Shown here: positions 1 through 5,807 of the stretch, piece by piece
Position numbering within the stretch: position 1 is the first letter of the stretch
Layout: every line of letters starts with the position of its first letter
Source: an uncultured Planctomycetales bacterium
GTDB lineage: Bacteria; Planctomycetota; Planctomycetia; Isosphaerales; Isosphaeraceae
NCBI GenBank assembly: GCA_937997355.1
Contig: CALKTZ010000796.1
Location: 1 to 5,807, forward strand
Direction of reading: 5' to 3'
DNA length: 5,807 nt
The notes under the pieces: model-generated
What the model saw: only the letters and a program-made list of their open reading frames with translations
Database searches by the model: none
What the model was told of the DNA's origin: nothing
Made by a program: the position numbers and the translations under genes

Positions 1-491
1 CCCAGCCGGTCTTCCAGCGACGGCGATTCTTCAAGGGGCGGCCGATCCGCGGCGAGTCGGTCAAGGATATCTCCTGGATCGCCCCCGATGGCAATGAGAT
101 GAACGACGAGGCCTGGAATTCCGGCTTCGTGCGCTGCATCGGGATGCGGCTCGCCGGCGATCACATCGACGATGTGGACGAGCGGGGCGAGACGGTCGTG
201 GGGGAAACCGTGCTGGTCCTGATGAATGGCCACTACGAGGGGATCCCGTTCACGCTCCCGCCTCACCTCCAGGGGCAGCACTGGGAGGTGCTCGTCGATA
301 CCGCCGAGCCGGACCGAGAGCCCCGGTTCATGGCCGGCGGCGATGTTTACGACCTCAAGGAACGGTCGCTCGTCCTGCTCCGCGTCCGGCAGGAATCCGA
401 ACCGTCGGGAGTTGTCCTGTCGCCGCAGCAGGCCGGGAAGGTGCTCGAACAATCGCCGCCCCCCGTGCGACAGGCCCCTCGAACGTTATGA
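1..491 (+). CDS. glgX: Glycogen debranching enzyme GlgX/TreX, C-terminal part (5' end outside window)
   Basis: This is the last ~162 codons of an isoamylase-type GH13 debranching enzyme, which hydrolyses alpha-1,6 branches of glycogen in the cytoplasm. The open frame begins at base 3 without a start codon and runs from the window edge to TGA at 489-491, so the gene is cut by the edge, not broken. Seen directly: an arginine-rich stretch ending in FFKGRPIRG, then DISWIAPDGNEMNDEAW, then FVRCIGMRLAGD, which together are the familiar block after the catalytic barrel in GlgX/TreX. It is followed by the C-terminal beta-sandwich (VLVLMNGHYEGIPFTLP and WEVLVDTAEP). The last ~30 residues form a Pro/Gln-rich tail that looks unstructured. 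Catalytic residues lie upstream of the window. The GH15 gene follows 96 bp downstream on the same strand and treY lies beyond it, which fits a role in feeding linear maltooligosaccharides to trehalose synthesis. I cannot tell a glycogen-catabolic GlgX from a trehalose-dedicated TreX from this part alone. Confidence 0.93.
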   Translation, partial: QPVFQRRRFFKGRPIRGESVKDISWIAPDGNEMNDEAWNSGFVRCIGMRLAGDHIDDVDERGETVVGETVLVLMNGHYEGIPFTLPPHLQGQHWEVLVDTAEPDREPRFMAGGDVYDLKERSLVLLRVRQESEPSGVVLSPQQAGKVLEQSPPPVRQAPRTL

Positions 492-540
492 TTCCAAGGG
501 GCGAGCGTTCCGAGGCGGGTCGCCAATCGATGCGGACGGA

Positions 541-565
541 GGGATGGCCGAGGGCCGGCCATCCC
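541..565 (+). repeat. Perfect 10-bp inverted repeat (hairpin) between glgX and the GH15 gene
   Basis: GGGATGGCCG (541-550) and CGGCCATCCC (556-565) are exact reverse complements separated by the 5-base loop AGGGC. The RNA stem would be 10 GC-rich base pairs without mismatch. No T-run follows on the + strand (GGAGTTGGTGAGC comes next), so it is not a standard intrinsic terminator. It ends 22 bases before the chosen GH15 start and just before a purine-rich GGAG. Possible roles are an intercistronic 3'-end-stabilising hairpin for glgX mRNA, a U-less terminator, or a structure that modulates GH15 translation. The repeat is seen directly; its function is inference. Confidence 0.75.
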
Positions 566-578
566 GGAGTTGGTGAGC

Positions 579-582
579 GAGG
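579..582 (+). promoter_or_regulatory. Ribosome binding site supporting the GH15 start at 588
   Basis: GAGG at 579-582 sits 5 bases before ATG 588. The same frame also has TTG at 570 and GTG at 573, preceded by GGAG at 566-569 with 0-3 bases of spacing, which is too close. ATG 588 is also the start that leaves MALRIEDYGLIGD, the usual beginning of this family, at the N-terminus. Confidence 0.55.
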
Positions 583-587
583 ATGCC

Positions 588-2399
588 ATGGCATTGCGGA
601 TCGAGGATTACGGGCTGATCGGCGACTGTCACACGGCGGCCCTGGTCGGGCGGGACGGATCGATCGACTGGCTCTGCATGCCCCGGTTCGATTCCCCGGC
701 GTGTTTCGCCTCGCTGCTCGGCAAGCCCGAGAATGGGCGATGGCGGCTCGCCCCGGCCGAAGGGGTCGCCATCAAGCAGGTGCGCCGCAAGTATCGCGGC
801 GAAACCCTCGTGCTGGAGACCGAGTTCGAAACCGACCAGGGCACGGCGGCCGTGATCGACTTCATGCCGCCGGGGAATGATCGGCACGCGATCGTCCGGA
901 TCGTCGAGGGGCGAAGCGGCCGGGTGCCGATGCACCTCCAGCTCATCATGCGGTTCGATTACGGCAAGATCATCCCCTGGGTGCGCAAGACGGCCGGCCA
1001 TCTCTGGGGGATCGCCGGTCCCGACATGCTGCGCCACTCCACCCCCGTCACCACCCACGGCGAAGGCCCCACGACGGCCGCCGACTTCGAAATCGGCGAG
1101 GGGGATCGCATCCCCTTCGTGCTCGTCTGGACGCCGTCCCACGCCCCCGAGGCCGCCGAGGTGGACGCCGAGGCCGAGCTCCGCGCGACGGAAGCCTGGT
1201 GGGCCGAATGGGTCGGCCATTGCACCTATCACGGGGAGTGGCGCGAGGCGGTCGTCCGATCCCTGATCACCCTGAAGGCGCTCACCTACGCCCCGACCGG
1301 GGCCATCGTGGCGGCGCCCACGACCTCGCTCCCGGAATACATCGGCGGCGTGCGGAACTGGGACTACCGCTATTGCTGGGTCCGCGACGCCTCATTCACG
1401 CTCATGGCGTTCATCTCGTGCGGCTATATGCAGGAGGCGTACGCGTGGCGTCAGTGGCTCCTCCGCGCCGCGGCCGGCGAGCCCTCCAAGCTCCAGATCA
1501 TGTACGGGATCGCCGGCGAACGTCGATTGACCGAGATGCGCATCCCCTGGCTCAAAGGGTACGAGAATTCCCCCCCCGTCCGGATCGGCAATGCCGCCTG
1601 GAGGCAGCGCCAGATCGATGTTTACGGCGAGGTCCTCGATGCCATGTATTTCGCCCGGCTCAACGGCCTCGTCCCCCAGGGGGCGAATTTCCCGATCGAG
1701 CGTGCGCTGATCACCTACCTGGAGAAAGCCTGGAGGAAGCCCGATCACGGCATCTGGGAGGTCCGCGGGCCCAGGAAGCACTTCACCCACTCCAAGCTGA
1801 TGAGCTGGGTCGCGTTCGATCGCGCGGTCAAGGCCGTCGAGAAGTTCGACATCGAGGATCGGGGGCACCTGGACCGCTGGCGGGCGATCCGCGACGAGAT
1901 TCACGAGGAAATTTGCGCCAAGGGTTATGACCCCGAAATCAACGCATTCGTGCAATCGTATGGGTCGAAGTGCGTCGACGCCAGCCTGCTGCTGATGCCG
2001 ATCTTCGGCTTCCTCCCGGGCGACGATCCCCGCATCCTCGGCACGATCCGGGCCGTGGAAGAACGCCTGAAATCGGGGCCGTTCATCGAGCGATACGATT
2101 CCGGATCGGGGGTCGACGGCCTCCCGAAAGGGGAAGGGGCCTTCCTGCTGTGCAGCTTCTGGCTGGCCGACTGCTACAGCCTCGCGGGGCGCCGCGCGGA
2201 TGCCCGGCGCCTCTTCGAACAGCTCCTGGCGATTCGCAATGACCTGGGGCTGCTCGCCGAGGAATACGACAGCGTCCACGACCGCCTGGTCGGCAACTTC
2301 CCGCAAGCCTTCTCGCACATCGGGCTGATCGCCTCGGCCCTGATCCAGTCCCGCACGGTCGTCGCCGCGGCCCCCAGCTCGACGGGAAATCCGGAGTGA
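588..2399 (+). CDS. GH15 family glycoside hydrolase (trehalase/glucoamylase type)
   Basis: A 603-residue, probably cytoplasmic enzyme (no signal peptide or membrane segment) that should hydrolyse terminal alpha-glucosidic bonds with inversion, releasing beta-glucose. The N-terminus IEDYGLIGDCHTAALVGRDG followed by SIDWLCMPRFDSPACFA is the hallmark of the trehalase-like N-terminal beta domain (about residues 1-200). An (alpha/alpha)6-barrel GH15 catalytic domain follows. Visible landmarks are NWDYRYCWVRDASFTL at about 257-272, GIWEVRG with the expected catalytic acid Glu391, HFTHSKLMSW just after it, and LLAEEYD with the expected catalytic base Glu558, followed by GNFPQAFSHIGLI. Length matches the family (about 600-660). 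It lies 96 bp after glgX on the same strand, possibly in one operon, and converges on treY. Some bacterial and archaeal members with this architecture are true trehalases and others act on maltooligosaccharides. The sequence does not decide, although the treY neighbour leans toward trehalose. ATG 588 was chosen over TTG 570 and GTG 573 for its better-spaced Shine-Dalgarno. Confidence 0.95.
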   Translation: MALRIEDYGLIGDCHTAALVGRDGSIDWLCMPRFDSPACFASLLGKPENGRWRLAPAEGVAIKQVRRKYRGETLVLETEFETDQGTAAVIDFMPPGNDRHAIVRIVEGRSGRVPMHLQLIMRFDYGKIIPWVRKTAGHLWGIAGPDMLRHSTPVTTHGEGPTTAADFEIGEGDRIPFVLVWTPSHAPEAAEVDAEAELRATEAWWAEWVGHCTYHGEWREAVVRSLITLKALTYAPTGAIVAAPTTSLPEYIGGVRNWDYRYCWVRDASFTLMAFISCGYMQEAYAWRQWLLRAAAGEPSKLQIMYGIAGERRLTEMRIPWLKGYENSPPVRIGNAAWRQRQIDVYGEVLDAMYFARLNGLVPQGANFPIERALITYLEKAWRKPDHGIWEVRGPRKHFTHSKLMSWVAFDRAVKAVEKFDIEDRGHLDRWRAIRDEIHEEICAKGYDPEINAFVQSYGSKCVDASLLLMPIFGFLPGDDPRILGTIRAVEERLKSGPFIERYDSGSGVDGLPKGEGAFLLCSFWLADCYSLAGRRADARRLFEQLLAIRNDLGLLAEEYDSVHDRLVGNFPQAFSHIGLIASALIQSRTVVAAAPSSTGNPE

Positions 2400-2436
2400 C
2401 GGTCGGGAATGACCCGGACTCGACGATGTTACCGAT

Positions 2437-2449
2437 TGGTCGGAGACCA
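2437..2449. terminator. Small hairpin in the convergent gap; weak terminator candidate
   Basis: TGGTC (2437-2441) and GACCA (2445-2449) can pair around the 3-base loop GGA. It lies in the 62-bp gap between the stop codons of the GH15 gene (2397-2399) and treY (2462-2464), where a bidirectional terminator would be expected. The stem is only 5 bp and no T-tract follows on either strand, so a Rho-dependent or other mechanism may operate instead. Nothing else of note is seen in the gap. Confidence 0.15.
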
Positions 2450-2461
2450 GCCCCCCAAATC

Positions 2462-5400
2462 TCACTTCACCAGGAGAGCCACCGGGAAGTCGGCGAGGAT
2501 GTCGGCGATCGAAAGCGAGCCTCCGGCTGTTGGCATCTTGTCCATCCCGGTCAGGAGATCGCGATACGATCCTCCGCCGGTATTCCAGTCGGCCGGTAAC
2601 ACGACTGCGGTTTCTCCCCAGACCTTGGAGCCGAGAGGGATCGACGTGCCGTCGGGGATGAGCGATGTCGTGAGCCTCGGGATGACGACGATCGCCTCCC
2701 GCCCTTCGTGTCGCCGGGCGAAACTGAAGACGTGAATCGTCTGCTTGCCCCGGACCTCGATCGGAAGGTATTCCCCCAGCGTGAAGAGATCGGGATCGGT
2801 CTGGCGAGCCTCCAGCGTCCTCCAGGAGAGGTAGAGTTTGATCCGGCCGTCGTCTCGGGTCTCGACTAACTCGCGCGCCAGGTCCCGGCAATCCCCACCC
2901 GCCGGATTGGTCCTGGCCTTCAGCTCGGCGAGGGCCTTGCTCCGCCTTTCGTAGTCGACCGGGCGCCGGTTGTCGGGATCGACGAGGCTGAAGTCCCACA
3001 TCTCGGTCCCCTGATAGGTATCGGGAATCCCGGGGGCTGTGAGCTTCAGCAGGGTCTGGGACAGCGAATTGAGCATGCCCCAGTGGCTGATCCTGGCCTG
3101 GAACTCGCGGAAGTCCGCCAGGAATTCGGCGCTGAGCGATGGGTCGAGGATCTTGGCGACGAAGTCCTCGGCGGCCGAGTCGTAGTCGCCATGCGGGTTG
3201 GCCCAGCTCGTGTGAACCTTCGCCTCGTGCAATGCCTTGGTGAAGAAGTCTTGCACTCGCTTGACGAAAACGGCGTGCTCGCCCTCGCTCGGCGAACCGA
3301 GGGGCCAGGCGCCGAGGAGGTTCTGATAGAGGAGATATTCCTCGTTGCGATCGGGGACCGGCTCGTCGTCGATCCGCTGGCGGTGGACCTCGTTGAGCTC
3401 GGCCCAGCGCCCGAGGCGATTGGCCCATTCGCCGGGGATTTCGGAGAGGACGTTGATCCTCGCGCGGACGTCCCCGCTGCGCTTGGTGTCGTGCGTGGAG
3501 AGGGCGCTCATCGCCGTGGGCCATTTCCGCTGCCGGACCAGCAGGTTGCGATGGACCTCCTCCGGGGGGATGCCGAAATGATCGGGCTCACCGCCGACCT
3601 CGTTGAGCGAGACGAGCCGATTGGCGGTGTAGAAGGCCGTGTCTTCGACCCCCTTGGCCGTCACGGGGGAGGTCACCTGCTGGAATTTCCCGACGAACCG
3701 GCGGCGTTCGGAACGGCCGTTTTCCCCCTCGTCGGGGAGTTCGTCGGCGAGGAGGACGTCTCGGATGAAGATGAAGATCGAGCGGCTGACCTCGGGGTTC
3801 CGGCTCACCGCCGAGCGGATGGCCTGATGGACGGCGGCCCGGTCGGTCGGACGGATCGGCTCGCCGTCGGTGATGTAGGACCGATAGACGGGGAAGCAGG
3901 CGATCACCTCCCGGAGTGCGTCGCGCAGGCCGTTGAGCGTGAAGTCGCGCGATCGCCGGCTATTCTGGGCGATCCGATCGAGCTGGAGCGCCAGCATCTG
4001 GAGCTCGCTGGCGAGCGCCACGCTCTGGATCAATCGCTTCTTCTGATAGACCACGTCGCCGTAGCGAGTCGCCTGGTCGATCCAGTCTCGATAGAGCTTG
4101 GTGAAGGCTTGCTTGCCCCGGCCGTCCACGCAGAGCCCGTTGATCAGATTCAAGAAATCGTAGCCGCTGGTGCCGGCGGTCGGCCAATCCTCGGGGAGCA
4201 GCTCGTCCGCCCCCAGGATCTTCTCGACGACGACGTATGCGGGGCGGTCGCCGATGCCGAGGCCGCCGTCGGCCATCGCCCGGGGGATCGCCTCCCGGAT
4301 CGTGGGCTCCGCTTCGCTCCAACTCCGCTCGCGATACTCCGGGTCCATCTCGACGATCCGCCTGGCGCACGCGAGGAGGCATCCTTGCTGGAGCCGCCGG
4401 AGATACTGGGCGGGGTCGAACAATCCGTCGGGGTGGTCGATCCGGAGGCCGTCCACCTCCCCGGCGGCGACCATCGGCAGGATCAGCGAGTGCGCCGCTT
4501 CGAACACCTCGGGCCGCTCCATGTTGATCGCGGCGAGGCCGTTGATGTCGAAGAAGCGGCGGTAGTTGATCTCGTCGGTCGCGACCTGCCAGTAGCAGAG
4601 GCGATACGCCTGGTGCGCGAGGAGGTCGTCGAGCAGGTCGAAGCTCCTCGGGTCTCCCGGGACTCCGTTGAACCGCTCGATGGCCTTCTCGATGAAGCGG
4701 CGGATGACCGGCGCCTGCTCGGTGAGCATCTTCAGGCGGTTCTTGATGATCTCCTTCTCGCGACGTCGCTCGTCGAGCGCCTCGGGCTCGGTCGCGGAAA
4801 TCGAGGGAAGATGGCCGATCGCGGTCAGGATGCTCAGATATTCCCCGAGGGCCGGGTCATCTTCGGAGAGCTCGGCCTTCAGGTCGTCGAGGCCGTAATT
4901 GAGGAGGCTCGCGTACGTGGACGGCTCGATCGGGAACCGATGATCCGCGTAGCTCACCCAGAGGCTCCCCGCGTCGAAATCGAAATCGAGCCGGATCTTG
5001 CCCGCTTCCAGGGCCTCGCCGAACGGTTCGCCGAGGAAGGGCATCAGGAGCCGTTCCCACAACTCGGGGCGAGGCGAGCCATACCAGGAGATGTCGAAAT
5101 ACCCCGCATACGACGACGCGGGGCCATTCTCGAGCACGTCATTCCACCAACGGTTCTGATTCCCCAGGATTCCCATGTGATTCGGGACGATATCGAGCAC
5201 CTGTCCCATCCCGTGCGACCGCAAGGTCTCCACCAGGGCCGCGTGCCGGGCGGCATCGCCGATCTCGGGATTGAGCTGGCTGTGATCGGTGATGTCGTAG
5301 CCGTGGGTGCTCCCGGGGCTCGCCTTGAGGTAGGGAGAGGCGTAAACGTGCGAAATCCCAAGGTCTTTCAGGTACGGGATGATCTTCCGAGCGTCTTCGA

Positions 5401-5521
5401 AGGTGAACCCGGCGTGAAACTGGATCCGGTAGGTCGCCCGAGGTGGTTTTCGCGTAAGTTCTTGTGCCGCTTGATGGAGGAGAGAATCGATCCACGCGAA
5501 ATCATTGCCGGCCATGCTCAT
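2462..5521 (-). CDS. treY: Maltooligosyltrehalose synthase TreY (GH13_26), long form
   Basis: A cytoplasmic enzyme of about 1019 residues. It performs intramolecular transglucosylation, turning the reducing-end alpha-1,4 bond of maltooligosaccharides into alpha,alpha-1,1 to give maltooligosyltrehalose for TreZ. Seen directly: YRIQFHAGFTF at 31-41; YASPYLKASPGSTHGYDITD at 60-79; GH13 region I DIVPNH at 110-115; region II GLRIDHPDGL with nucleophile Asp362; region III VVEKILGADEL with acid/base Glu433; region IV STHDTKRS with transition-state-stabilising Asp678. A TreY-typical C-terminal block, GIPDTYQGTEMWDFSLVDP, follows at about 825-860, then a beta-rich end finishing in ADFPVALLVK. The helical insertion before the FFDINGLAAI block is usual for this family. 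The 720-765-residue archaeal and mycobacterial forms are shorter, so this is a long version. No frameshift or missing key residue is seen. Candidate starts are ATG 5521, ATG 5515 and GTG 5527; the frame stays open to ATG 5614, but that extension does not resemble TreY. It converges on the GH15 gene, and no treZ is in view. Confidence 0.96.
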   Translation of the reverse strand: MSMAGNDFAWIDSLLHQAAQELTRKPPRATYRIQFHAGFTFEDARKIIPYLKDLGISHVYASPYLKASPGSTHGYDITDHSQLNPEIGDAARHAALVETLRSHGMGQVLDIVPNHMGILGNQNRWWNDVLENGPASSYAGYFDISWYGSPRPELWERLLMPFLGEPFGEALEAGKIRLDFDFDAGSLWVSYADHRFPIEPSTYASLLNYGLDDLKAELSEDDPALGEYLSILTAIGHLPSISATEPEALDERRREKEIIKNRLKMLTEQAPVIRRFIEKAIERFNGVPGDPRSFDLLDDLLAHQAYRLCYWQVATDEINYRRFFDINGLAAINMERPEVFEAAHSLILPMVAAGEVDGLRIDHPDGLFDPAQYLRRLQQGCLLACARRIVEMDPEYRERSWSEAEPTIREAIPRAMADGGLGIGDRPAYVVVEKILGADELLPEDWPTAGTSGYDFLNLINGLCVDGRGKQAFTKLYRDWIDQATRYGDVVYQKKRLIQSVALASELQMLALQLDRIAQNSRRSRDFTLNGLRDALREVIACFPVYRSYITDGEPIRPTDRAAVHQAIRSAVSRNPEVSRSIFIFIRDVLLADELPDEGENGRSERRRFVGKFQQVTSPVTAKGVEDTAFYTANRLVSLNEVGGEPDHFGIPPEEVHRNLLVRQRKWPTAMSALSTHDTKRSGDVRARINVLSEIPGEWANRLGRWAELNEVHRQRIDDEPVPDRNEEYLLYQNLLGAWPLGSPSEGEHAVFVKRVQDFFTKALHEAKVHTSWANPHGDYDSAAEDFVAKILDPSLSAEFLADFREFQARISHWGMLNSLSQTLLKLTAPGIPDTYQGTEMWDFSLVDPDNRRPVDYERRSKALAELKARTNPAGGDCRDLARELVETRDDGRIKLYLSWRTLEARQTDPDLFTLGEYLPIEVRGKQTIHVFSFARRHEGREAIVVIPRLTTSLIPDGTSIPLGSKVWGETAVVLPADWNTGGGSYRDLLTGMDKMPTAGGSLSIADILADFPVALLVK

Positions 5522-5531
5522 TTCCACGCGT

Positions 5532-5537
5532 TCCCCT
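5532..5537 (-). promoter_or_regulatory. Possible ribosome binding site of treY
   Basis: On the minus strand AGGGGA lies 10 bases before ATG 5521 and 4 bases before GTG 5527, so it is a little far from one and a little close to the other. A weaker GGA (5523-5525) lies 7 bases before ATG 5515. Depending on the start, the protein would be 1017, 1019 or 1021 residues. The choice affects only residues before the conserved region. Confidence 0.4.
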
Positions 5538-5560
5538 TTGGCCTCTGTCTGAGGGTATTT

Positions 5561-5620
5561 CGAAAACCTTCGGTACACATGCATGATCCGTGCCGAAAAC
5601 GGAGAAACATGCAAAATCCG
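5561..5620 (-). repeat. Imperfect tandem repeat just upstream of treY
   Basis: Two copies, 5561-5590 and 5594-5620, share three blocks in the same order: CGAAAAC, then ACATGCA, then ATCCG after two variable bases (plus-strand reading). The spacer between the first two blocks is 9 bases in one copy and 6 in the other. The ACATGCA blocks start 30 bp apart. Read toward treY the pattern is CGGAT-NN-TGCATGT-N6/9-GTTTTCG. The copies lie about 40-100 bases before the treY start, where an operator or promoter-proximal activator site would be expected. The first copy includes the 8-bp palindrome CATGCATG (5578-5585). The repeat is seen directly; regulatory use is inference. Confidence 0.55.
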
Positions 5621-5665
5621 ATGTGAGCTTCGGGTCTGGGATTGAATGGGGTTCCTCGAGAAGTT

Positions 5666-5691
5666 GATCGGCCGAAGGAAAGGCCACGATC
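5666..5691. repeat. Bulged inverted repeat upstream of treY
   Basis: GATCGGCC (5666-5673) pairs with GGCC-AC-GATC (5682-5691): two 4-bp stems separated by a 2-base bulge, closed by an 8-base loop (GAAGGAAA). It lies about 145 bases before the treY start. It could be a 5' leader structure if transcription starts further upstream, or a DNA dyad for a regulator, or chance. Confidence 0.3.
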
Positions 5692-5734
5692 CCGCATTTC
5701 CTCATGCAGTCGCACAAGGGACGGGGTTAATCAG

Positions 5735-5778
5735 TGGCAAAGTGTACTAAAAAGTAATCTGATGCTATGGCAATTTGT
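5735..5778. repeat. Short direct repeat TGGCAA-NN-TGT in the AT-richer tail
   Basis: TGGCAAAGTGT (5735-5745) and TGGCAATTTGT (5768-5778) match at 9 of 11 positions and are spaced exactly 33 bp apart, about three helical turns. Each is also preceded by a TAATC (5728-5732 and 5755-5759), though at different distances. The setting is the least GC-rich part of the window and probably intergenic. Motifs this short can arise by chance. Confidence 0.25.
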
Positions 5779-5807
5779 GGGAATAACACGCGATCTGGTT
5801 ACGTAGC

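Larger units (their letters stand above)
5522..5807. other. Upstream region of treY, no gene seen
   Basis: These 286 bases hold no convincing coding sequence. The two short minus-strand frames of 65-71 codons here begin with GTG or TTG, overlap each other and run into the treY start. The region should hold the treY promoter. I did not find a good -35/-10 pair; the best minus-strand match is TTGCCA (5768-5773) followed 18 bases later by TAGTAC, which is poor and about 220 bases from the gene. Base composition shifts toward A/T from about 5727 onward. Three repeat structures in the region are listed separately. The window ends before any gene further right can be seen, so the region may also serve a divergent neighbour. 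Confidence 0.6.

Noticed and set aside
570..590. TTG 570 or GTG 573 as the GH15 start
   Set aside because: The GGAG before them is only 0-3 bases away, and the six extra residues lie outside the conserved family N-terminus. ATG 588 has a better-placed GAGG.
486..1232. A 248-codon minus-strand open frame over the GH15 5' half
   Set aside because: It is antisense to the conserved N-terminal domain of the GH15 enzyme, its translation is repetitive in Gly, Asp and His, and no motif is recognisable.
1392..3524. A 710-codon minus-strand open frame spanning the GH15 gene's end and the 3' part of treY
   Set aside because: It is out of frame with treY and antisense to GH15, with an Arg/Pro/Gly-rich, low-complexity translation. 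It crosses two real genes and the gap between them, so it is a shadow frame.
3083..5626. An 847-codon plus-strand open frame antisense to treY
   Set aside because: It lies almost wholly opposite an intact treY with all catalytic motifs. Its composition (very rich in Asp, Glu, Gly, Val, Arg, Leu) is what the complement of a GC-biased gene gives, and no family motif is visible. Its length reflects scarcity of stop codons, not coding.
5502..5717. Two short minus-strand frames (71 and 65 codons) upstream of and overlapping the treY start, considered as a leader peptide or small gene
   Set aside because: They begin at TTG and GTG without a clear Shine-Dalgarno, overlap each other in different frames, and show no recognisable sequence pattern.
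1..5807. tRNA, rRNA, CRISPR array, insertion sequence or phage features
   Set aside because: I read both strands and found no cloverleaf-like segments, regularly spaced repeats with unique spacers, transposase motifs or terminal inverted repeats.

Overview
The window is a GC-rich, tightly packed stretch of bacterial chromosome devoted to alpha-glucan and trehalose metabolism. It holds the 3' end of a glycogen-debranching enzyme gene (glgX/treX type), a complete GH15 glucoamylase/trehalase-like gene, and, convergent to them, a complete long-form maltooligosyltrehalose synthase gene (treY). The strong third-position G/C bias, long shadow frames in the antisense of real genes, and the style of the proteins suggest a high-GC free-living bacterium. 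A planctomycete (Isosphaera/Singulisphaera-like) is my best guess, but this is an impression and not a demonstrated placement.

Layout: 1-491 (+) is the C-terminal part of GlgX, cut by the window edge. 492-587 is a short intercistronic gap holding a perfect 10-bp inverted repeat (541-565). 588-2399 (+) is the GH15 enzyme with an N-terminal trehalase-type domain and both expected catalytic glutamates. 2400-2461 is a 62-bp gap between convergent genes with no convincing terminator. 2462-5521 (-) is treY, with all four GH13 signature regions intact. 5522-5807 is the upstream region of treY. It has no credible gene but carries an imperfect tandem repeat (5561-5620), a bulged inverted repeat (5666-5691) and an AT-richer tail with a short direct repeat (5735-5778).

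How the genes fit together: the debranching enzyme would release linear maltooligosaccharides from glycogen. TreY would convert their reducing-end glucose linkage to an alpha,alpha-1,1 bond, giving maltooligosyltrehalose. TreZ, which is not in this window, would then free trehalose. The GH15 enzyme would either hydrolyse the trehalose or trim glucose from the same oligosaccharides, so synthesis and breakdown may sit side by side in opposite orientations. The protein-coding content is of known families. The less explained signals are the non-coding repeats, and I do not see evidence for a wholly new system.
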